From NCBI RefSeq assembly GCF_900591205.1, contig NZ_UUPU01000001.1, positions 186,001 to 250,000 of the forward strand: 64,000 nt of DNA, given 5' to 3'. The number at the start of each line of letters is the position of its first letter. The first letter of the stretch is position 1. This DNA comes from Pseudomonas viridiflava. Its GTDB lineage: Bacteria > Pseudomonadota > Gammaproteobacteria > Pseudomonadales > Pseudomonadaceae. Under the pieces are notes generated by a model, which was not told where the DNA came from, did no database searches, and was given only the letters and a program-made list of their open reading frames with translations. A program made the position numbers and the translations under genes. Shown in pieces: positions 28,314 to 36,400 of this stretch.

Positions 28314-28340
28314 GGGGGGGCAGGTGCTCCCCTTTTTTTT
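28314..28340 (+). terminator. Intrinsic terminator of pycAB
   Basis: A G-run (GGGGGGG) pairs with CCCC after a short loop and is followed by eight T residues. It begins 31 bp after the pycB stop. Confidence 0.8.
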
Positions 28341-28351
28341 GCCTGTAATAA

Positions 28352-29668
28352 TCAGAAGGCCAGGGTCCAGTTGCCCATCAGGCCCTGGTTCAGACTGTGG
28401 CTGCCGGCCTCGGCGGTGTAGGTCAGGCCCACGCTGTGTTGGGTCGACAGTGCGAGGTCAAGCCCGGTGCTCAAGGCCAGGCTGTCACGGTCCAGTGAGC
28501 TGCCCTGGATGCTGAAGTCAGTGTTGAAACCCGGCCGTTTTACCCAGGCGGAGGATTGGCGCACGCTGCTGGTGACGTCGCCGTAGAGGTGCTTCCAGCT
28601 TGTGCTCAGGTGCGGTTTGAGGGTCATCTGGTTGCCCAGCTCATAGGCGCTGGCCAGGCGCAAACCGAAGGTGCTGCTGAGGTTTTCCTGGGTTTGGGCG
28701 CCGACGTTCAGCGCGGTAAATCCGCCTTTCTCCTGATAACGGTCACGCTGATAGCGTTGGTAGCCGATGCCGGCGAAGGGCTCGACACTGAGGCTGGCGA
28801 TGTTCATTTGGTAGCCCAGCTCGGCAAACGCATTCTGGCTTTGGGCGCTATGTTTGCCGGTAGCCTGTGCTCGGTAATTCATGAAATCGACGTCCACGCT
28901 GCGTTTGGTTTGGCCGGCATGGCTGCTGTGGATCGCCCCGAGGCGCAAGGCCAAAGGCCCATCCTGGCGCATGGCGTACGCGCCCAGATGCCAGCTGTCC
29001 AGCTCACCCTTGAAGCGGTCAGCGCTCAGGTTGCTGGTGGACTTGGCGCCCATCACGCCGACCCGCCAGGCAGCGTCAACCGCCCAGTCGCTGCCCAGCA
29101 TCAGGCCCTGGGTGTGTTGCTGCAGGCCCGGGCTGGCGCGTTGCCCGTCGAGGTTGCCGGTGCTGCCCAGCACCTGGAACCAGACGCGGCCACCGTCGGT
29201 GCTATCGCCGAGGTTGCGGTTGTCGCTCGGCTGACGCATGGCCGCGAGCAGGTTGCTGTTGATCTGCTTCAGGCTGTTTTGCGTGGCGGTGCCCAGGTTG
29301 GCGTTCTGGCTGCCCGCCAATTGCTCAAGCACCGCCCCAAGTCGACCCGGAGCCAGCGCGCTCAGATCGCGCCCATAGTTTTCAAGTTGGTATTCCTGCC
29401 ATTCACTGAGTGCTCCTGACTCAAGGAGAGTATCCACGCCCACGTCCAGCACGTGAGCGACCTGTCGGCCGTTAGGGGTGGTTGCGTGATCGACGAAAAA
29501 GAAATCGGAGGCGGGCTCGGGCGGCTTGGGAGGCCGAGGGCTGTTGGGGAGCAGCGGTGGCGTCAACCACTCACTGTCCGGCTCAAAGTTCTCCAGTGCC
29601 TGGGCATATTGAATGCTGGCGGCGCCCAACACGAAGGCGAGTACAACTCGATTTGGTAAAAATGGCAT
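28352..29668 (-). CDS. Autotransporter outer-membrane beta-barrel protein with a very short passenger
   Basis: 438 residues. A signal peptide (VLAFVLGAASIQYAQA) leads into a Pro-rich segment (LLPNSPRPPKPPEP, about 39-52), a helical linker (about 90-155) and an autotransporter beta-domain (about 165-438) ending in GNWTLAF, with the terminal Phe needed for BAM recognition. Only about 130 residues lie between signal peptide and barrel, with no beta-helix passenger or catalytic motif. It could be a passenger-less derivative or a member of the short barrel family. AGAGG precedes the ATG. Confidence 0.82.
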   Translation of the reverse strand: MPFLPNRVVLAFVLGAASIQYAQALENFEPDSEWLTPPLLPNSPRPPKPPEPASDFFFVDHATTPNGRQVAHVLDVGVDTLLESGALSEWQEYQLENYGRDLSALAPGRLGAVLEQLAGSQNANLGTATQNSLKQINSNLLAAMRQPSDNRNLGDSTDGGRVWFQVLGSTGNLDGQRASPGLQQHTQGLMLGSDWAVDAAWRVGVMGAKSTSNLSADRFKGELDSWHLGAYAMRQDGPLALRLGAIHSSHAGQTKRSVDVDFMNYRAQATGKHSAQSQNAFAELGYQMNIASLSVEPFAGIGYQRYQRDRYQEKGGFTALNVGAQTQENLSSTFGLRLASAYELGNQMTLKPHLSTSWKHLYGDVTSSVRQSSAWVKRPGFNTDFSIQGSSLDRDSLALSTGLDLALSTQHSVGLTYTAEAGSHSLNQGLMGNWTLAF

Positions 29669-29867
29669 ACGGTCCCAACCTCTTTATTGTGAGGTCGGGA
29701 ATTTAGGGGAGGAGGGGGGTGATAAATATCAGCGGTTTCACCCCTTGTTCGCGGGAGATGTCTCTAGTACGCGACGATTAAAATTCATCTGCGTTTATGA
29801 AGGACTGGGGTGCTTATGCACTGTATTGCATTCGAGTTAGCTTCAGCCGATGTGCAGGTGCATTGAA

Positions 29868-30005
29868 ATGCAGACAGACACACCGTTCAAACTCACGCTC
29901 CAAGTTTTCGGCTCGAACCATTGGCAGGATGCAATGACCTGGAGTTCGCCGAGCCGCAAAACGGCTTCGACGGCCCCTGCCGTTTTGGCTACGAGTCTGC
30001 CAAAC
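29868..30005 (+). pseudogene. Frameshifted gene remnant, possibly HipA N-terminal-like
   Basis: From ATG 29868 the frame reads MQTDTPFKLTLQVFGSNHWQ then DAMT, after which the sense shifts by one base to LEFAEPQNGFDGPCRFGYES. Inserting a single C near 29938 would join them into one protein-like segment. The second frame then runs into the end of the GNAT gene, so the rest is gone. It reminds me of the start of some HipA-like proteins, with low certainty. The flanking interval 29669-29867 holds nothing else I can recognise except promoter-length AT-rich sequence. Confidence 0.4.
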
Positions 30006-30007
30006 AG

Positions 30008-30688
30008 TTAAAGCACCTGCTCGCGACACTCCGCCAGGCCCTTCAGCTGGCCGGAGCCCGTCTGGTTGGCATCCGATAACCACGCCTCAAACCCTGCGGC
30101 AACCGTCGGCCATTCGCCATCCAGGATCGAATACCACGCCGTATCGCGGTTCTGGCCCTTGACCACCATATGCTGGCGGAACACCCCTTCAAAACTGAAG
30201 CCCAGCCGCTCGGCCGCGTATTTGGAGCGGGCATTGGCGTTGTTGCACTTCCATTCCAGGCGGCGGTAGCCCTGTTCGAACGCGTGCTTGGCCAGCAGGT
30301 ACACCGCTTCGGTGCTTTTGGGTGAGCGCTGCATCGGCGCACCGAAGGTGACGTGGCCGATTTCGATGCGCCCCTGCGCCGGGACGATGGACATCAGGCT
30401 GAGGATGCCCTGGACTTGGCCACTGGCGCGGTCGATCACGCTGAAAAAGTACGGGTCGGCACTGGCGGCGTGGTTGTTCAGCCATGCATCGAACGCGGCG
30501 CGCTCGGGAAACGGGCCATAGGGTAAATAGTCCCACAGCTTGGGGTCGGCGCCGGGGCCTTCGAGGGCTTGCCACAGTTGATCGGCGTGGCGGGCCGGGT
30601 CGAGTTTTTCCAGGCGGATAAAGCGCCCTTCAAGCAGTTGTACCGTGGGCGCCGGTGCGCCTTTCCAGTCGGCGATAGAAGTGGGCAT
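30008..30688 (-). CDS. GNAT acetyltransferase, RimJ/RimL type
   Basis: 226 residues from the ATG at 30688, chosen for an AAGGAG site 8 bp upstream. The fold is the RimJ/RimL branch of GNAT: IEIGHVTFGAPMQRSPKSTEA (acetyl-CoA loop) and RRLEWKCNNANARSKYAAERLGF. Such enzymes acetylate protein N-termini or small amines. It follows another GNAT gene by 10 bp and is probably the last gene of a three-gene operon led by a PaiB-like gene. Confidence 0.85.
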   Translation of the reverse strand: MPTSIADWKGAPAPTVQLLEGRFIRLEKLDPARHADQLWQALEGPGADPKLWDYLPYGPFPERAAFDAWLNNHAASADPYFFSVIDRASGQVQGILSLMSIVPAQGRIEIGHVTFGAPMQRSPKSTEAVYLLAKHAFEQGYRRLEWKCNNANARSKYAAERLGFSFEGVFRQHMVVKGQNRDTAWYSILDGEWPTVAAGFEAWLSDANQTGSGQLKGLAECREQVL

Positions 30689-30698
30689 GCTGCGCTCC

Positions 30699-31145
30699 TT
30701 AAAGGGCTTGGCGAAATTGAATGAAACCTGGGCGTTCGGCGATGCGCTCATAGAGTTGAATCGCGGTGGTGTTGGTCTCGTGGGTCAACCAGTGCACCTT
30801 GCAGCAACCGTCGGCCTTGGCGGTGGTGTAGACGAATTCGATCAGTTTGCGGCCGACGCCGGTGCCGCGTTGGGCCGGGTCCACCAGCAGGTCCTGCAGG
30901 TAGCAGGAGTTCTCGATGCTCCAGTTGGAGCGATGGTAGATGAAGTTGACCATGCCCACCGCCTTGCCGTCCTGCCAGGCCAGGGCCGAATGGGTCGGCT
31001 CCTGAGGGTCGATCAGGCGCTGCCAGGTGCTTAGGCTCACGGCATCAGGCAATTGGGTGTTGTAAAACTTCAGGTAGGCCCGCCACAGCGGCAGCCAGGC
31101 GGCGTGGTCGACAGCGGTAACCTGGCGGATGTCAATTTGGCTCAT
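30699..31145 (-). CDS. GNAT N-acetyltransferase
   Basis: 148 residues. The acetyl-CoA binding segment is LQDLLVDPAQRGTGVGRKLIEF (motif A), with NTTAIQLYERI (motif B). The family includes small-amine acetyltransferases. Its start overlaps the stop of the upstream PaiB-like gene by 4 bp and it has an AAGGAG site. The substrate is unknown; the pairing with PaiB recalls the paiAB pair of Bacillus, where PaiA acetylates polyamines. Confidence 0.85.
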   Translation of the reverse strand: MSQIDIRQVTAVDHAAWLPLWRAYLKFYNTQLPDAVSLSTWQRLIDPQEPTHSALAWQDGKAVGMVNFIYHRSNWSIENSCYLQDLLVDPAQRGTGVGRKLIEFVYTTAKADGCCKVHWLTHETNTTAIQLYERIAERPGFIQFRQAL

Positions 31146-31780
31146 TCTGAAGCTCCTTGGGGAATAAAACGGCCGAGGGTCTGGTCGCGCACGTCGATGC
31201 TGGCGGCCAGGCCGTCGCGCACGCCGGCGATGTCTTCGGCGCTGCGGTTCTGGCTGAGTTTGCGTTTGCCGATCAGGCGCTCGATGGGCAGGGCAAAGCC
31301 GACGATGGCCTTGAGCATGCCGTCAATGTAGTCGGCGGGTGCGTCGCTGACTTTCCAGGGCTGGGCGCGGCCGCCTTCGTGGCGGTCGGTGAGCGTGCTG
31401 ACCACCGCGAGCAGGCGTTGGGCGTCGGTAAATACCTCGGCCTTGCCATAGGCATGCACCGCCAGGTAATTCCAGGTCGGCACCACTTTGCCGTGCTCGG
31501 CCTTGGCCGGGTAGAACGCCGGGCTGATGTACGCCTCGGCACCGGCAAAAATCACCAGCGCCTCGCTGCCGTTCTGCAGGTCCTGCCATTGGCGATTGGC
31601 CTTGGCCAGATGCCCGTAGAGGGTGCCATTGGGGCCTTCATCGGGGTTGAGCAGCAGCGGCAAATGGCTGGCCACCAGACCTTGCTCGCCAAAGGTCACC
31701 AACTGCGCCAGGCGCGTGTGGTGCATCAGCTGATGCAGTTCGGGCAAATCGTCGAGAGCAAAGGCGCGTGGTGTGTACAT
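31142..31780 (-). CDS. FMN-binding PaiB-like protein
   Basis: 212 residues with start at 31780 behind AAGGA. It opens MYTPRAFALDDLPELHQLMH and contains the family features LVTFGEQGLVASHLPLLL, GHLAKANRQW and the conserved VPTWNYLAVHAYG. PaiB-type proteins have a split-barrel FMN-binding fold and are usually called negative regulators, although direct DNA binding is unclear. First gene of a three-gene operon and divergent from a MocR regulator whose start is 90 bp away. Confidence 0.88.
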   Translation of the reverse strand: MYTPRAFALDDLPELHQLMHHTRLAQLVTFGEQGLVASHLPLLLNPDEGPNGTLYGHLAKANRQWQDLQNGSEALVIFAGAEAYISPAFYPAKAEHGKVVPTWNYLAVHAYGKAEVFTDAQRLLAVVSTLTDRHEGGRAQPWKVSDAPADYIDGMLKAIVGFALPIERLIGKRKLSQNRSAEDIAGVRDGLAASIDVRDQTLGRFIPQGASE

Positions 31781-31870
31781 GAAGATTTTCCTTGGCGAAT
31801 GCCAACATCCTAGGCAGGCTAATGGTTCGTTGTAAGAGCCATCTAGAGCAAATTTCATAGGTCCAATCCG

Positions 31871-33418
31871 ATGCCGTCGATCGAGCCCCCGCTGTCGTTC
31901 AACCCCGCCGGTATCGAACTGGACCGCCGTCACGGCCTGACGCGCCAGCTGTACCAGGCCCTGCGCCAGCGTGTGCTGGACGGGCGGCTGGTCAGCGGCA
32001 CCCGCCTACCCGCCAGCCGCGACCTGGCGGCAGCGCTGTCGATCTCGCGCAACAGTGTGGTGCGGGCCTACGACCAACTGTATGCCGAGGGGTTTATCGA
32101 AGGGCGGGTGGGTGATGGCACCTATGTGGCGCAATTACCTAAAACGTGCGGGTCGGCAAAAAAACTATCCACAAAAGTATCCACAGGGTTTTCAACAGGC
32201 TTATCCCCAGGGTTATCCACAGACTGGCTGGAATTGCCGGTTGTCTCGTCCAGTCAAGTTATCCACAGCCCGGCCTTGGCGCGAGTCGAAAACAACCACT
32301 TGCCATTGCCACCGGCAGGCCCACCTCGGGCTTTTCGGGTGGGAGTACCGGCGTTCGATCTGTTCCCGTTTGACGTTTGGGCCAAGCTGAATGCGGCTTT
32401 CTGGCGCAAGCCGGACCTGCAGCAGCTGTGTTATGGCGACCCAGCGGGTGATGAGCGTTTGCGTGGCCTGATCGCCGCTTACTTGCGCAGCTCGCGTGGC
32501 CTGCAATGCACGGCTGAGCAAATAGTGATCACCAGTGGCGCACAACAGGCAATCAGCCTTTGTGCACAGCTGCTGGTGACGCCCGGCGATGGCGTGGCGA
32601 TTGAAAATCCGGGGTATCGCGCGGCAGGCCACGCGTTCGCGGTGGCCGGGGCGCAACTGCACGGCGTGGCGGTGGACAGCGAAGGCATTGATTGCGCGGC
32701 GCTGAATACCATCAAGCAGTGCCGCCTGGCCTATGTCACGCCGTCGCACCAGTATCCGCTGGGCGTGGTCATGAGCCTGGCCCGACGCTTGGAATTGCTG
32801 GCCTGGGCCGAGCGCACCGGTGGCTGGATCATCGAAGACGACTACGACGGCGAATACCGCTACAGCGGCGCCCCCCTGGCGCCGCTGGCCGCGCTGGACC
32901 GCAGCGGGCGAGTGCTCTACGTGGGCACGTTCGGCAAGGTCGCGTTTCCGGCGTTGCGTCTGGGCTATCTGGTACTGCCCGCAGGGCTGGTGCAGGCGTT
33001 CGCCCGGCGCCGGGCGGTGGATGTGCGCCACTCCGAGGTCAGTACCCAGGCGGTGATGGCCGAGTTCATGGCCGCCGGGCATTTTCAGCGACATGTGCGG
33101 CGCATGCGCCGCGCTGCCTTGAGCCGCTTGAATAGCTTGCTTGGCGAATGGCCAGAGGGCATCGACGGCATTGGCAAACTGCCCAGTGTGGCGGCCGGGT
33201 TGCACCTGACGGTGCCGGTACACAACCTGGCTCGGGAGCAGGTGTTGGTCGCCCAGGCTGTGGCGGCGGGCGTGGAGGTCAATGGCCTGAGCAGCTACTG
33301 GTTGCCCGACACCGGCACGCGGGGCGATCAGCGTGCCGGGTTGGTCCTGGGTTTTGCCGCCGTACCCGAAGCACAGATCAGCCAGGCCCTGGCGCGGTTA
33401 CGCCAGGCGTGGCAATAA
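31871..33418 (+). CDS. MocR-type regulator (GntR HTH plus aminotransferase domain)
   Basis: 515 residues. The N-terminal GntR HTH spans about 14-88 (LRQRVLDGRLVSGTRLPASR, NSVVRAYDQLYAEGFIEGR). A linker of about 65 residues follows, containing a fivefold LSTx/VSTG repeat at 99-118. The C-terminal type I aminotransferase fold has the PLP lysine in GTFGKVAFPALRLGY. MocR proteins respond to PLP or amino compounds; this one is divergent from the paiB-GNAT genes and probably controls them. The linker codons are unusually AT-rich and read as DnaA-box-like sequence. Confidence 0.88.
   Translation: MPSIEPPLSFNPAGIELDRRHGLTRQLYQALRQRVLDGRLVSGTRLPASRDLAAALSISRNSVVRAYDQLYAEGFIEGRVGDGTYVAQLPKTCGSAKKLSTKVSTGFSTGLSPGLSTDWLELPVVSSSQVIHSPALARVENNHLPLPPAGPPRAFRVGVPAFDLFPFDVWAKLNAAFWRKPDLQQLCYGDPAGDERLRGLIAAYLRSSRGLQCTAEQIVITSGAQQAISLCAQLLVTPGDGVAIENPGYRAAGHAFAVAGAQLHGVAVDSEGIDCAALNTIKQCRLAYVTPSHQYPLGVVMSLARRLELLAWAERTGGWIIEDDYDGEYRYSGAPLAPLAALDRSGRVLYVGTFGKVAFPALRLGYLVLPAGLVQAFARRRAVDVRHSEVSTQAVMAEFMAAGHFQRHVRRMRRAALSRLNSLLGEWPEGIDGIGKLPSVAAGLHLTVPVHNLAREQVLVAQAVAAGVEVNGLSSYWLPDTGTRGDQRAGLVLGFAAVPEAQISQALARLRQAWQ
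32165..32267 (+). repeat. 12-bp tandem array of DnaA-box-like sequences in the mocR linker
   Basis: Five units start at 32165, 32177, 32189, 32201 and 32213, exactly 12 bp apart: CTATCCACA, GTATCCACA, TTTTCAACA, TTATCCCCA and TTATCCACA, each followed by three bases. A sixth, perfect TTATCCACA lies at 32259-32267. Codons such as CTA, TTA, GTA, TCA and ACA used here are rare in this genome's style, so the DNA sequence rather than the protein seems conserved. Confidence 0.6.
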
Positions 33419-33424
33419 CCCGGC

Positions 33425-36400
33425 TCAGGTGGCCTGGGTGGGCGCCTTGCTCAAGAACAGCGTGCGGGCCAGGTGTGGGCCGATGGTGGCGCGATAGATG
33501 GCACGGCGTAACTGTTCCGGCATGTCTTCATACTCTTCGAAGGCGCCGCCCAGTCGGCGTTGTTCCGGGGTCTTGAGGTGCGCGGCGGTGTAAGCCTCGT
33601 TGGGTGCGTCCAGGCTCGTGTAGTGAAAGTGGGCATACCACAGCACTCTTTTGGTTTTTTGATCACGCACCTCATATTCCTGCATGAAGTCCTTTTTTGG
33701 ACCTTTGAGCCGGCGACGAACACCTGCCGCCTGGATGCTTACCTCGCCTTCGGTGGATAACAACTCCACATGGCCGGCGGTTGGCAGGCGACTCTTGAGC
33801 ATGTCGAGCCGCACGCGACGCCCTTCGCGATAGAGCTTGTTCACCGCCTCGTCGAGCTGCCGGGTTATCGCCTGAGAGGCAGTGTCGTCGGTTTCGTTGG
33901 TGGCGTTGGCGGCGTGTTCGACGACGCGGCGCGCCTGTTCGAGGGCTTTTGCCCGACGCTCGAACTTCTCCTCGATTTCCACCGGTAACCGTTGAGGTTC
34001 GTTGGCCTGGGCTTTGGTGCGCTGGATAAAACTGTCGACGTCGTCCAGCAACGCCTGCGCTTTTCTAAGGCTGTTGGCCGGGCTCACGGTGGGCGTGCGG
34101 CTGGCGGGTGGGAGCGCGGCGGTGTGTTCGACCCAATTGCCGCCGGCTTTTTTGTGAAAGGTTGCAATCACTTCATGGGTCAGGGGTTCCTTGATGTCGA
34201 CAAAGTCGGGATCGCTCTCGCGAGGCTCACCGACGACCACACCCTGGAAACGTGTCTTGATCACCGCCTTTTTCGGCCGAGCAGATGCGCTTGATGAAGC
34301 CTCTGCCTCGGCTCTGGCCTCTTGGACTTTGCGCTCGCGCAGCGCAGTGTTCAGCGAGCGCACAGCCCGTTGTGCGTATTCGTCGATTTGTTTGCGCAGG
34401 TCCTCCACCGACGTCCTTTCGATCAGCGCCGGGTACTCGCCTGGCAGGTCCCGCAGGTTCTGGTCTGTCACGGTAAATTGGTCGACCAGGTTGTCGAGCG
34501 CCTCGATTTGCGTATTGAGGTCAAGTTCAGCCTGTCGCTCTGACAGCTCACGGGCGCTTTGCACGGCGAGTTGGGCGGCCTGCACAATCTCGTTCACACT
34601 GCTACGCGCCTCGGTCATATCCGCCGTGCTGTTTTCTTGCAGGCACAGCGAGCGAGCCAGGGAAATACGGTAGCTTTTCAGATCATCCAGATCAAACGGC
34701 GGCAGGTCTGCGCGGGTCTTCAGTTCCAGCTCTGCACCCGCGGCGCCCAACTCTCTGAGGAGTTTGAAGCGTGAATGCATGTGCTCCAACTGGCGAATCA
34801 TGTTCAGGGTTGTATCGGCCATACGCCGGCGGGTGAAGACCTCTTCCGGGTCGGTGGCCATGCTTTGTCCGGCGGCGTCCAAACCAGCCTGGAAGACCTT
34901 CTGCAGTTCGTTTACGCCCGATTGTGCAATCAGCAGTTGCTGCTGCAGATAGTTGAGCATGCGTGAGGGATAGTCGGGCACGACGTCGATCAGGTTCAAG
35001 GATTTCAGTTGGGCGATCGGTGTCTCGTACTCGTCCCGACGTTTGTCCAGTGTCGCGAGAAATGTCTTCAGTGCGGTGTCGGCCGTGGCGGGTGGTGCCG
35101 CCCGGCTGACACTGCGGGCGGCCTCCAGGGCTTGGCACTGTTTTTTTTCATCCCGGTTGAAGGCGTTCAGCTGCTCGCGCAGGCTGTTAGCCGTGACCGG
35201 TTTGAGCCGCTGGCCCTTTTTCATCCGGCTCCTGAACCCCCCACCCCGCAGGCGCAAACGCGTATCGACGAACCATTGGCCCGCAAGGTTGTTGACCAGC
35301 ACCGGGCCCAGGCGTGCGCGATTGCTGGGGTCGACAATCAGCACCGTGTCGTTTTCGTCCAGTTGCACTTTGAACCAGCGTTCGCCCACCGGGGCATACC
35401 ATTGATCACTGAGGGGGTAGAGGTGCTGGTGCGAACCCGGCTGGGTTTGCTGCGCGCCCAGCGCTTCGGGGCGGGTCACGCTGAAGCTGTCCAGGACTTT
35501 TCTCAGCTCCAGGGTTTTGCGGGTCAGGGCCCCCAGGGTATACAGCGAGGGCTCATGGCCGGTGGGCATTTCTGAGGTCTGAATGTCGGGCAGTTGCCGG
35601 GGGGCTGTTTTAGTCGGCGGCTCCGAGGGGAGGAGGGGTTGTGACGCGCTGATTTCAGGCTTTTCCACGCGCCCTACGGTGCTCTGCCGGCTGGCCAGGT
35701 GCAGCGCCAGGGCCATGCCCAGGTTGAGGAAAATATCGCTCAAGGCCGACCATTTGGCCTCGCTGTCGCCGCTTTCACTGGCGTCGATGGCTTCCTGTAC
35801 GTCATTGACCAGTTGGCCGATCCAGGCGGCCGTGCCGACGGTTTTGCCCAAAAACGGCAGCGCAGCATTGAAGATCGTCCAGCCGGCCCGCTTGAAACTT
35901 TCCCAGCGGGCCTCGGCGTTGGAGACCGACTGCTTGTCGGCGAGGTCGACCAGCGCCTTTGCATTGGATGTGAACAGGGTCGCCAGGTTGTCGCCGTGCA
36001 GGGTCTGGCTGCCGAGAATGACCGGCCCGGTCATGCTTAACGCCAGCCACGGTTCTGCCAACAGGGAGGACAGCGCCCTGGGCGAGGCGAGGAAAGGGCC
36101 GGGAAAGACAAATTGCGTGTAGTCGGACCGCACGCCATCAGGCAGCCAGGCCAACACGGATTCACGCAGCTCGCCAGGTTGTTTGATGGCGTAAATCAAG
36201 TTGATCGGCGAGGCAAATTGCATCAACTGTGCGCTAGATTGTGGCCGATACAGCAGGCACGGCCCCTGAGCCGGGTTCTGCGGGCCGATGACGAACATGT
36301 TGCTGACGGGGTCTGCGGCCTGACTGGTGCGGCGCGTGGGGATAAATGCCAGGGGCCGGATGACCACGTTGTAGCCGTTTACGCGGCGCAGGTTGGGGTC

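Noticed and set aside
32165..32267. Array considered as a CRISPR or minisatellite
   Set aside because: Units are 9-bp DnaA-like motifs with 3-bp gaps, far too short for CRISPR, and coding in frame.
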